Shown: piece by piece, positions 1-6,305 of the stretch
Numbering within the stretch: the first letter of the stretch is position 1
Layout of the letters: each line of letters opens with the position of its first letter
Source: a bacterium
GTDB taxonomy: Bacteria > Atribacterota > JS1 > SB-45 > 34-128
Direction of reading: 5' to 3'
DNA length: 6,782 nucleotides
Assembly: GCA_018894595.1 (NCBI GenBank)
Contig: JAHIPN010000015.1
Location: 1-6,782 of the forward strand
Program-made: the position numbers and the translations under genes
Notes under the pieces: model-generated
What the model was told of the DNA's origin: nothing
What the model saw: only the letters and a program-made list of their open reading frames with translations
Databases searched by the model: none

Positions 1-1197
1 TACTAAAGGAGTATCCTTCATGTTTAAACCGGTTAAATCAATATATTTTTCCTTCATTCCACAAGATATGGGGGTTATAGTTATTGAAATAGAGTAATCT
101 TTTCTGGGATTACCTAATCTTTTTCTTTCTTCTAAAATTGCTTCCCAGGGAGTTTTGTATTCGAGTTCTTCCTGAGGCTGGTGGAGCCATCTTTCCTGGC
201 ATTTTTTAACTGCTTTATTTAATTCATCCTGATTGGAAAAATTACCCGGGTCAACCTCAGACTGGACATAAAACATCAAATCCTGGGTAAGTTCCTTTTC
301 CTTTGGACCTATGTTTTGCTCATGAATTTCCTCGGGAGATTTTCCTCTAAACTCATCCCGAGAAGAAAGATTCCAGAAATCCATAAAAAGCTGTTGAAAT
401 TCTATTAATTCTTCATTAGAGGAAAAATTAAATTTTCCCGACAACTCTCTCATTAGCGGGAAAGGGTCGGTAATTCTATTTATCTTTTTTCTAAGATTCT
501 TGATAGAAGGTGCTTTTTTGCCCAAATACTTTTTTAAAAAATGTTTTAGCTTTTTCTCCGCAGATTCCAGATTGTTTTTCTCTTTAGGGGTACTTCTGTA
601 TTTCTGAAAAAGTTCTTTCTCTATCATTAAAGGAGTAACTATGCGGGCAATATCAGAAGGGCTATTTTTCCACAATCTTTTTAATATATATGATGATTCT
701 TTAGGATAGGTTAGGTTTACATTGGATAAGGCGTAATCTGTCTCGTAAGGTAAAATACGGCCTACAATATAATCTCCCTCTTTAAGTTTATGGGTAGCTC
801 TATTTTCTCTTACCTTATATTCTTTCCCAAAAGTAAGGCCTTTAGCTATAAAGTATGAACCAACTACAACTTTGGTAATGGTAAAGGCACTGAAGATATT
901 GCCTTTAAATCCTAAAAAAATCTGTTGTTCATGTTTATTGTAATTAGATAAATTTTTCGATAAAAATACTTCTAAGGGAGTCATTTCGTAATATTGAGAA
1001 ATATAGGAGAACATAAAATGATCTGCAAATCTTAGTTCTGCCCAATTTTTATCGTCAAAAGTTTTATAATATTTCTCGGGAGTAAGAGTAAAAAACCTTT
1101 CTCTTTCCTTTATTAATTCCTTATATAAGCGAGGATCACTTTCACAAAATTCTATAATGTAGAGGGTGAATTCATTTACTCTGGTAGCAGGTTTCAT
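1..1197 (-). CDS. Uncharacterised large protein, 3' end beyond the window
   Basis: An open frame of 399 codons runs from an ATG at 1197 to the left edge with no stop, so only the N-terminal part is visible. The start is supported by GGTAGGT at 1206-1212, eight bases upstream. It is soluble-looking, with no signal peptide or membrane helix. Residues 50-165 (FADHFMFSYIS, then KEYKVRENRATHKLKEGDYIVGRILPYE) resemble, from memory, the N-terminal region of uncharacterised bacterial proteins that often carry a C-terminal SEC-C zinc motif; no such motif is seen here because the end is missing. Residues 205-240 are lysine-rich and probably helical. Two similar segments, W275 to I291 and W337 to I354, share W-x6-E-[FL]-x2-K-[ST]-P-x-E. 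It has its own promoter region and is separated from the fab cluster by 570 bases, so a functional link to fatty acid synthesis is not suggested. The gene is surely real; its function is unknown. Confidence 0.8.
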   Translation of the reverse strand, partial: MKPATRVNEFTLYIIEFCESDPRLYKELIKERERFFTLTPEKYYKTFDDKNWAELRFADHFMFSYISQYYEMTPLEVFLSKNLSNYNKHEQQIFLGFKGNIFSAFTITKVVVGSYFIAKGLTFGKEYKVRENRATHKLKEGDYIVGRILPYETDYALSNVNLTYPKESSYILKRLWKNSPSDIARIVTPLMIEKELFQKYRSTPKEKNNLESAEKKLKHFLKKYLGKKAPSIKNLRKKINRITDPFPLMRELSGKFNFSSNEELIEFQQLFMDFWNLSSRDEFRGKSPEEIHEQNIGPKEKELTQDLMFYVQSEVDPGNFSNQDELNKAVKKCQERWLHQPQEELEYKTPWEAILEERKRLGNPRKDYSISITITPISCGMKEKYIDLTGLNMKDTPLV

Positions 1198-1205
1198 AAT
1201 AATTT

Positions 1206-1212
1206 ACCTACC
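1206..1212 (-). promoter_or_regulatory. Ribosome binding site of the left-edge gene
   Basis: The minus strand reads AAAAAGGTAGGT followed by eight bases and ATG. It is a moderate Shine-Dalgarno match and fixes the start at 1197. Confidence 0.55.
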
Positions 1213-1333
1213 TTTTTTAATTTTCATTCTTTATCTGTGATGTATGGCGTTTACAATTAAAAAGTAATTTATAGTTTAAGGATAATCTAAGACATTAGGA
1301 TAGTCAAGCAGATTTCTTTAAGTACAAGTGAAC

Positions 1334-1362
1334 AATATAACTTGGGGAACATTTATTGTCAA
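1334..1362 (-). promoter_or_regulatory. Sigma-70-type promoter for the left-edge gene
   Basis: On the minus strand a perfect -35 box TTGACA (1357-1362) is followed after exactly 17 bases by TATATT (1334-1339), one mismatch from TATAAT. Transcription would begin near 1327, leaving a leader of about 130 bases before the ATG at 1197. A second, weaker pair lies inside this leader: TTGACT (1302-1307), 17 bases, TATCCT (1279-1284). The first pair is the better candidate. No operator is recognisable. Confidence 0.6.
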
Positions 1363-1575
1363 TAGGGTCTATAATCTATGTAATGAAATTTATAGAAAAT
1401 AATAAGCAGAAAACCCTTATAATGTAGGTTTCAAAAGCAGAATGCGAAAAAAACGCTTTTAAACTCATTTTTTAGGATCGACTCATAATTTATCCCTTAA
1501 AAATCACCCTTTTTTAGCTAATATTTCATCTTTTTAAAAAAGTACTTTCCGTACGTTTTTAGGGGCACTTTCTTT

Positions 1576-1595
1576 CACCACGGCACGCCGTGGTG
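1576..1595. repeat. Perfect GC-rich palindrome, REP-like
   Basis: CACCACGGCACGCCGTGGTG is a 9-base perfect inverted repeat around a 2-base centre, much richer in GC than the surrounding DNA. The minus strand reads GTAG directly before the palindrome region (GTAGCACCACGGC). GTAG-headed GC hairpins of this kind are typical of REP elements mobilised by RAYT (Y1) transposases. Neither strand has a T-run directly after the stem, so an intrinsic terminator is unlikely. No second copy of this sequence is in the window, so assignment to a repeat family is inference. Confidence 0.5.
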
Positions 1596-1723
1596 CTACA
1601 AGAGATATGCGTGTTTTGGCTAACCGTGCTGTTTATTCCAAATTATATTAATGAAGGAGCACCTGAAAGCCTTGTAAATAAAGGGGTTTGGAGTGTAAAA
1701 ATTTGCACTATATAGAAGATGGT

Positions 1724-1747
1724 AAAAAAAAGATATTTTCTCAAATA
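1724..1747 (-). terminator. Weak terminator-like site behind the fab cluster
   Basis: Twenty-two bases past the stop of the last fab-cluster gene, the minus strand forms TATTT-GAGA-AAATA (1734-1747), followed by TC and a run of eight T (1724-1731). The stem is only five A/T pairs, so termination would be inefficient. It is listed because it is the only T-run next to a stem in the right orientation behind the operon. Confidence 0.25.
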
Positions 1748-1768
1748 GGAATTAATTAATAATTATTA

Positions 1769-2866
1769 TTATAATGAAGCTTTTATATATTCTTCTGATA
1801 GGTTTGCTATAAGTTCCTTAACTGAAATAATCTTATCCACACGATAAGCATTGCTTCCTGCAAAAGCAAAGCCGTCTTCAAGTTTTCCTTGTTGGGCATT
1901 AGTTAGGGCAAGAGCGATACAGTAAGGTGCTTTTTTAAAGTTACAAGTCTTTAAACATTTCCAGGGACATTTAAAAGGTTTTCTAACCCCGGATGAAACC
2001 TCTTCCAGGAATTTATTCTTTACTGCCCTCCCCGGTAATCCAACCGGACTATCAATTATCATTAAATCATCTTTTTGGCATTTTAGATAAGTCTCTTTAA
2101 ATTTTATAGAAGCATCGCACTCATAAGTGGCAACAAATCTGGTAGCCATCTGTACTCCCTGAGCTCCCAGCTGAATATATTTGTAAATATCTGCACCGGT
2201 ATATATACCGCCTGCGGCAATTATTGGAATTTTCTTATCAAATTCTTTTTCGTAAGGTTTTATCACAGAAATCACTTCAGGCAATATTTTCTCTAAAGTA
2301 AAATCCGGGTTATTAATCTGTTCTTTTTTAAAACCCAGATGTCCGCCGGCTAATGATCCTTCAACAACCACAGCATCAGGCACGTGATTATAGTTTTTTT
2401 GCCAGTATTGAAATATAATTTTTGCAGCCCGCGAAGATGATACAATAGGAACAACTTTAGTTTTAACCTTTTTTAATTTATCAGACACCAGCACTTCAAG
2501 ACCTCTTAGGGGTAAACCTGCTCCAATAAATACTAAATCTGCCTTTTCCTCCACTACGATCTTTACCATATCATAAAAATCCGAAAGAGCAACCATTATG
2601 TTTACTCCGATAATGCCCTTGGTCATCTCCTTTGCTTTTCTTATTACTTTACGTAAAGCCCTTTTATTCGCCTCAGTAAAATTTTTACCAAAGTCAGATT
2701 CAAGCATGCCTATCCCGGCAGTTCCGATAACTCCAATACCCCCTGCATTTGCCACAGCAGACGCTAAACCTGATAAAGAAATTCCCACAGCCATTCCCCC
2801 TTGAACAATGGGAATTTTGGCTACTAAATCACCTATTTTTAATTTTGGCATTTCTTTTAAGTTCAT
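1769..2866 (-). CDS. FMN oxidoreductase, nitronate monooxygenase/FabK family, with cysteine cluster
   Basis: This 365-residue protein is a TIM-barrel flavin enzyme of the 2-nitropropane dioxygenase superfamily, which includes nitronate monooxygenases, FabK and PfaD. Visible landmarks are IVQGGMAVG near residues 20-28 (FMN phosphate end), GVNIMVA at 87-93, the active-site segment EGSLAGGHLG with His176, IIAAGGI at 215-221 and GVQMATRF at 237-244. A C-terminal insertion absent from FabK carries Cys300, Cys304, Cys308 and Cys316 (CPWKCLKTC, then YC), and Cys250 and Cys263 lie earlier. A TTG 16 codons upstream (2914) is in frame, but the ATG at 2866 has AAAGGAG eight bases before it, and the upstream codons overlap a fabZ relic in another frame, so the ATG is chosen. 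It is the last gene of the fab cluster. The substrate is unknown: enoyl-thioester reduction or nitronate oxidation are both possible, and the database label would be nitronate monooxygenase. Confidence 0.88.
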   Translation of the reverse strand: MNLKEMPKLKIGDLVAKIPIVQGGMAVGISLSGLASAVANAGGIGVIGTAGIGMLESDFGKNFTEANKRALRKVIRKAKEMTKGIIGVNIMVALSDFYDMVKIVVEEKADLVFIGAGLPLRGLEVLVSDKLKKVKTKVVPIVSSSRAAKIIFQYWQKNYNHVPDAVVVEGSLAGGHLGFKKEQINNPDFTLEKILPEVISVIKPYEKEFDKKIPIIAAGGIYTGADIYKYIQLGAQGVQMATRFVATYECDASIKFKETYLKCQKDDLMIIDSPVGLPGRAVKNKFLEEVSSGVRKPFKCPWKCLKTCNFKKAPYCIALALTNAQQGKLEDGFAFAGSNAYRVDKIISVKELIANLSEEYIKASL

Positions 2867-2874
2867 ATGTTTAG

Positions 2875-2881
2875 CTCCTTT
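2875..2881 (-). promoter_or_regulatory. Ribosome binding site that decides the oxidoreductase start
   Basis: AAAGGAG on the minus strand lies eight bases before the ATG at 2866. The alternative TTG at 2914 has no such site, so the shorter 365-residue product is favoured over 381 residues. Confidence 0.8.
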
Positions 2882-2894
2882 ACGAATATTTGGA

Positions 2895-2948
2895 TTATAA
2901 TTCTGTCTTTGCAATTACTTCGCCATTTACTGTAGCTATTGCTTTGCT
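2895..2948 (-). pseudogene. fabZ: C-terminal relic of fabZ (3-hydroxyacyl-ACP dehydratase)
   Basis: In the 101-base gap after fabF, one minus-strand frame reads SKAIATVNGEVIAKTEL and then stops at 2895-2897. This matches the C-terminal strand pair of FabZ, where bacteria typically have K-A-x-A-x-V-[DN]-G-E-V-[VI]-A-[EK]-A-E-L followed by a few hydrophobic residues. The last residues (typically MFAI or similar) are missing because of the stop, and upstream the frame soon runs into the end of fabF with no FabZ catalytic His/Glu region. fabZ follows fabF in many bacterial fab operons, which supports the reading. It is a dead fragment, not a gene. The assignment rests on a short motif from memory, so moderate confidence is given. 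Confidence 0.6.
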
Positions 2949-2967
2949 TATACAAAAGAAGTTTTCT

Positions 2968-4209
2968 TTATTCTTCCCATTTCTTTAATAGTATGCTGGC
3001 ATTTTGCCCGCCAAATCCAAATGAATTGGAAATAGTATATTGTAAATTCTGATTCCTTCCTTGAAGCGGAACGTAATCCAGATCACATTCCGGATCTTGT
3101 TCTTGCAGCCCTATAGTAGGAGGAATAAAACTTTCCTGTATGGCTTTAACACAAACAATGGCTTCTGCTGCTCCCGAAGCACCAAGCATATGCCCGGTCA
3201 TTGACTTCGTAGAACTTATCGGAATATCATATGCTTTTTCCCCAAATACCGTTTTTATCGCTTCAGTTTCGCTTTTATCATTATAAGGAGTGCTGGTCCC
3301 ATGAGCATTGATATAAGATATCTGTTCTTTATTGACGCCTGAATCATTAATAGCCATTTTTATTGCTCTTGCTCCGCCATTCCCTCCCGGGGCAGGAGCA
3401 GTTAGATGGTAAGCATCACAGGTAGTTCCATATCCTACCACTTCAGCATAGATATTTGCCCCTCTTTTTTGAGCATGTTCCAATGTTTCTAAAATCATTA
3501 TACCAGCTCCTTCGCCCATTACAAACCCTGTTCTCCGTTTATCAAAGGGGATGGAAGCTTTTTCCGGATTATTATGAGTACACAGCGCACCCATTGAGGT
3601 AAATCCAGCTAATGCTAATGGAGTCATTGCTGCCTCGGAACCTCCGGCAATAATTAGATCCGCCTGATTATGCTGTAAAATACGATAAGCATTCCCAATT
3701 GATGATGTACCGGAGGCGCAGGCAGTTATTATGGTATCACATATCCCTTTTATTCCAAATTTAATAGCAATGTTCGCTGCAGCAATATTGCAAAGAGCCA
3801 TAGGGATAAAGAAAGGAGATACGCGTCCCGGCCCTTTTTCGATAATTTTTCGATTTTCTTTTTCAATAGTAATAAAGCCCCCTATACCGGTGCCTAAAAT
3901 AACTCCCCAATTTTCCCGGGAATCATTATCATTGCCATTTAGTCCCGCATCATTTACCGCCTCAATTGCAGCTGCTATGCCCATCTGGGAAAATCTATCC
4001 ATCCTTTTTAATTCCTTAAAATCCAAAATATCAATGGGATTAAAATCTTTAACTTCTGCAGCTATTTTTACCTTAAATTCGGAGGTATTAAATGATTTAA
4101 TAAAATCAATACCGCATTTTCCCTTTTTTATATTTTCCCAAAAAGTTTCTACATTATTTCCTATCGGAGTAATCGCCCCCATACCGGTTATAACAACTCT
4201 ATTCTTCAA
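2968..4209 (-). CDS. fabF: 3-oxoacyl-ACP synthase II (FabF)
   Basis: FabF condenses malonyl-ACP with a growing acyl-ACP, the elongation step of type II fatty acid synthesis in the cytosol. The 413-residue product has the normal family length. Its catalytic residues are in place: nucleophile Cys164 in TACASGTSS, His303 in NAHGTSTPYND, Lys335 in SSTKSMTGH and His340 in the same motif, with the GFGGQNAS end at 398-405. N-terminal RVVITGMGAITPIGN is typical. The start is TTG at 4209: the only other in-frame codons before the upstream stop are not starts, and AAGGAGG lies nine bases before it. The TTG overlaps the TGA of the preceding fabG relic (TTGA), which suggests that fabF was once translationally coupled to fabG. 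Relics of other fab genes flank it on both sides. Identity is very secure. Confidence 0.97.
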   Translation of the reverse strand: MKNRVVITGMGAITPIGNNVETFWENIKKGKCGIDFIKSFNTSEFKVKIAAEVKDFNPIDILDFKELKRMDRFSQMGIAAAIEAVNDAGLNGNDNDSRENWGVILGTGIGGFITIEKENRKIIEKGPGRVSPFFIPMALCNIAAANIAIKFGIKGICDTIITACASGTSSIGNAYRILQHNQADLIIAGGSEAAMTPLALAGFTSMGALCTHNNPEKASIPFDKRRTGFVMGEGAGIMILETLEHAQKRGANIYAEVVGYGTTCDAYHLTAPAPGGNGGARAIKMAINDSGVNKEQISYINAHGTSTPYNDKSETEAIKTVFGEKAYDIPISSTKSMTGHMLGASGAAEAIVCVKAIQESFIPPTIGLQEQDPECDLDYVPLQGRNQNLQYTISNSFGFGGQNASILLKKWEE

Positions 4210-4283
4210 TTCCTTTGTCCTCCTTGCATTACCATTCCGCCATCAATATTAGTAACCTGAGCGGGGTAGTTGTAATTTGCTGA
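4206..4283 (-). pseudogene. fabG: C-terminal relic of fabG (3-oxoacyl-ACP reductase)
   Basis: Directly upstream of fabF, one minus-strand frame reads SANYNYPAQVTNIDGGMVMQ and ends at a TGA (4206-4208) overlapping the fabF TTG start. FabG proteins characteristically end in a segment like SxxAxYITGQVINVDGGMVM, so the match covers the last 20 or so residues. Farther upstream the frame loses any resemblance and reaches a stop near 4337; the Rossmann glycine motif and the Ser-Tyr-Lys catalytic residues are absent. The stretch is therefore the tail of a deleted fabG, the gene that precedes fabF (often with acpP between) in many fab operons. A related short-chain dehydrogenase is the alternative, but the location favours FabG. 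An assembly deletion could mimic this. Confidence 0.72.
4219..4225 (-). promoter_or_regulatory. Ribosome binding site for the TTG start of fabF
   Basis: AAGGAGG on the minus strand precedes the TTG at 4209 by nine bases. It lies inside the fabG relic frame, as expected when the upstream gene once overlapped fabF. Confidence 0.75.
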
Positions 4284-4355
4284 GTGTACGATCTTATGAT
4301 TGCGAACATGAATTCCTTCCCCACAACATTCTCCTTAATATCGATAAAATATATA

Positions 4356-5297
4356 CTAAATTAATTTACTTTTTTCTACAATTATTTTTCTCGCTTCTAA
4401 AAAAATTTCTTCAATTATTTCTTTACAGGTTTGCTCTTTTTTCACCAGACCGGCTGACTGCCCGGCCATTATCGAACCATAATCCATATCTCCTTCTCGA
4501 ACTGCTCGATAAAGCGAATTTTTCCCCAATTCTTCATATTCTTCTAAAGAAGCATTTCTTTTTTCCAGCTGTTGAAAATCCCTTGCTAGCCTATTTTTTA
4601 TTATCCTAACCGGATGACCGGTCGGCCTTCCGGTAACTATTGTGCTAGTGTCTTTGGCAGTAAGTATCTTTTGTTTATAATTCTTATGAACATTGCATTC
4701 ATAAGCCACCAGAAATCTCGTACCTATTTGAAATCCTGAAGCTCCTAACATCCAGGCAGCTGCCAGGCCGCGACCATCGGCAATTCCGCCGGCAGCTAAA
4801 ACGGGAATATTTATCGCATCCACTACTTGGGGGATAAGAGACATCGTAGTTAATTCTCCCACATGCCCTCCGGCTTCACCGCCTTCTGCAATCACTGCAT
4901 CTGCCCCTGCTCTCTCCATTCGCACGGCCAGAGCAACAGAAGGGATTACCGGTAATACTAAAATATTATTTTCTTTCCACATTTCTACATATTTACCGGG
5001 GTTTCCTGCTCCGGTAATTACTACTTTAACTTTTTCTTGAACAGCTATGCGGGCAATTTCATCAGCATTGGGATTTAAGAGCATAATATTAAGTCCGAAG
5101 GGTTTTTCAGTTAGCCTCTTTGCTTTACGAATCTCTTCTTTAACCCATTCTCCCGGAGCATAACCAGCTGCAACAACTCCAAGAGCACCGGCATTGGATA
5201 CTGATGAAGCAAGTTCAGCATCGGCAATCCAGGCCATTCCTCCCTGAATAAGCGGATATTTTATTCCTAAAAGTTTACATATAATAGACTTAAACAT
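4356..5297 (-). CDS. fabK: Enoyl-ACP reductase II (FabK), FMN-dependent
   Basis: FabK reduces trans-2-enoyl-ACP in the last step of each elongation cycle using FMN and NAD(P)H; it replaces FabI in many Firmicutes and other anaerobes. The 313-residue product resembles Streptococcus pneumoniae FabK along its whole length: YPLIQGGMAWIADAELA at 14-30, KPFGLNIMLLNP at 65-76, VVITGAGNPGKY at 92-103, the catalytic segment EGGEAGGHVGELTTM with His145, VLAAGGIADGRG at 166-177, FQIGTRF at 189-195 and GSIMAGQSAGLV at 274-285. The ATG at 5297 has AAGGAG eight bases upstream. Only 12 bases separate it from the fabH stop, whose TAA is part of the ribosome binding site, so the two are co-transcribed. The frame ends in TAG, 146 bases before fabF. 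Compared with the other flavoprotein in the cluster, it lacks the cysteine insertion and is the clear enoyl reductase. Confidence 0.95.
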   Translation of the reverse strand: MFKSIICKLLGIKYPLIQGGMAWIADAELASSVSNAGALGVVAAGYAPGEWVKEEIRKAKRLTEKPFGLNIMLLNPNADEIARIAVQEKVKVVITGAGNPGKYVEMWKENNILVLPVIPSVALAVRMERAGADAVIAEGGEAGGHVGELTTMSLIPQVVDAINIPVLAAGGIADGRGLAAAWMLGASGFQIGTRFLVAYECNVHKNYKQKILTAKDTSTIVTGRPTGHPVRIIKNRLARDFQQLEKRNASLEEYEELGKNSLYRAVREGDMDYGSIMAGQSAGLVKKEQTCKEIIEEIFLEARKIIVEKSKLI

Positions 5298-5309
5298 TAG
5301 CTCATCTCC

Positions 5310-6293
5310 TTAAATTGTCCAATTTAATAATGCGGCTCCCCAGGTTAGCCCCCCGCCAAAAGCAACCATTATCAGCCGATTCCCCGGACAAAACATTTTT
5401 TTCTTATGAGCTTCATCTAAGGCAAGCGGGACACTGGCAGAAGAGGTATTTCCAAAACGGTCTAAATTAGTAATGAATTTTTTTCTTTCAACCTTTAATT
5501 TCCGGGCTACATAATCAATAATGCGAATATTAGATTGATGAGGAATAATATAATCAATATCGTCCATAGAAAGATTAGATTTATCTAGGACCTGGGAAAT
5601 ACTTTTTATCATTATTCTAATAGCAAATTGAAATATTTCTTTTCCGTTCATAGATATATTGCTGGGTCTTCCATTATTATTTGGAATATGCAAAAAAGGA
5701 TTTTTTAAGGGAACTGCCGGAAGAGTGAGAGACTCCTGTAAATCTCCCTGAGAACCAGTATAAGTACAAATAATACCCTCTTGGTTAGAACTCTTTAAAA
5801 TTACTGCTCCGGCTCCATCTCCAAAAAGTACGCAAGTATTCCGATCAGACCAATCAACGACCTTTGATAAAACTTCTACTCCTATTACCAGAATTGTCTT
5901 GCTCTGTTTCGATTTAATAAATTGATCAGCTACCTGTAATCCATAAACAAAACCAGTACAGCCTGCTGTTATATCAAAGCTGGGAGTACCATCCAATCCT
6001 AATTCTGCCTGGACAAGATTAGCAGTTGAAGGCATAAAAAAATCAGGGGTTATTGTAGCTACTATAATCATGTCAATCTCTTCTTTTGCTATACCAGCAT
6101 TTTCAATTGCTTCTTTTGCCGCTTTTGCGGCCATCTGATACGTCTTTTCTCCTGAGGAGATTCTTCGTTCTTTTATACCTGTTCGAGAGGTAATCCACTC
6201 ATCATTAGTCTCTACCATTTTTGAAAGCTCATCATTTTTTACAATTCTCCGGGGGACATAAGCACCTGTGCTAATTATTTTTGAATAAATCAT
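5310..6293 (-). CDS. fabH: 3-oxoacyl-ACP synthase III (FabH)
   Basis: FabH starts fatty acid synthesis by condensing a short acyl-CoA (acetyl-CoA, or branched primers in many Gram-positives) with malonyl-ACP. The product has 327 residues, the normal length. The thiolase-fold triad is intact: Cys112 in DITAGCTGF, His252 in IIPHQSN and Asn282 in GNTSSAS. Also present are NDEWITSRTGIKER at 30-43 (CoA and ACP contact region), GDGAGAVIL at 158-166, SMNGKEIFQFA at 214-224 and the C-terminal GGGLTWGAAL. The ATG at 6293 has AAGGAAGG a few bases upstream. It is the first gene of the cluster, about 100 bases behind a strong promoter. No FapR or FabT operator is recognisable. Primer specificity (straight or branched) cannot be read from the sequence with confidence. 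Confidence 0.97.
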   Translation of the reverse strand: MIYSKIISTGAYVPRRIVKNDELSKMVETNDEWITSRTGIKERRISSGEKTYQMAAKAAKEAIENAGIAKEEIDMIIVATITPDFFMPSTANLVQAELGLDGTPSFDITAGCTGFVYGLQVADQFIKSKQSKTILVIGVEVLSKVVDWSDRNTCVLFGDGAGAVILKSSNQEGIICTYTGSQGDLQESLTLPAVPLKNPFLHIPNNNGRPSNISMNGKEIFQFAIRIMIKSISQVLDKSNLSMDDIDYIIPHQSNIRIIDYVARKLKVERKKFITNLDRFGNTSSASVPLALDEAHKKKMFCPGNRLIMVAFGGGLTWGAALLNWTI

Positions 6294-6297
6294 GTTA

Positions 6298-6305
6298 CCT
6301 TCCTT
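6298..6305 (-). promoter_or_regulatory. Ribosome binding site of fabH
   Basis: AAGGAAGG on the minus strand ends four bases before the ATG at 6293. The match is good though not perfect, and it supports this start. Confidence 0.65.

Larger units (their letters stand above)
1198..1768. other. Intergenic region without a convincing gene
   Basis: This 571-base stretch is very AT-rich and has frequent stops in all frames. It holds the promoter and leader of the left-edge gene (about 1198-1362), a weak GTAC hairpin (1536-1560), a perfect GC-rich palindrome (1576-1595), an 18-base near-palindrome AGTGTAAAAATTTGCACT (1692-1709) and a weak terminator-like site behind the oxidoreductase gene (1724-1747). 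Short frames of 14 and about 30 codons around 1607-1713 lack ribosome binding sites and are not called. No tRNA, CRISPR array or transposase remnant was recognised. Confidence 0.7.

Noticed and set aside
1536..1560. GTAC-TTTCC-GTAC hairpin with flanking A and T runs as a bidirectional terminator
   Set aside because: The paired core is four bases with a bulge beyond it, and it is over 200 bases past the nearest minus-strand stop codon.
1607..1713. Short plus-strand frames beginning MRVLANRAV and VFWLTVLF
   Set aside because: They have 14 and about 32 codons, no ribosome binding site, and no recognisable similarity.
2598..2804. Plus-strand open frame of 68 codons
   Set aside because: It is antisense to the flavoprotein gene, is rich in P, I and A as expected of a mirrored frame, and has no ribosome binding site.
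2867..2914. Upstream TTG extension of the oxidoreductase by 16 codons
   Set aside because: The ATG at 2866 has a good AAAGGAG at ideal spacing, whereas the extension overlaps the fabZ relic in another frame and adds no family-like sequence.
3731..4252. Plus-strand open frame of 173 codons
   Set aside because: It is antisense to fabF, whose catalytic motifs prove the minus strand is coding.
4277..4609. Plus-strand open frame of 110 codons
   Set aside because: It is antisense to the end of fabK and the fabG scar, has low-complexity F/L content and no family resemblance.
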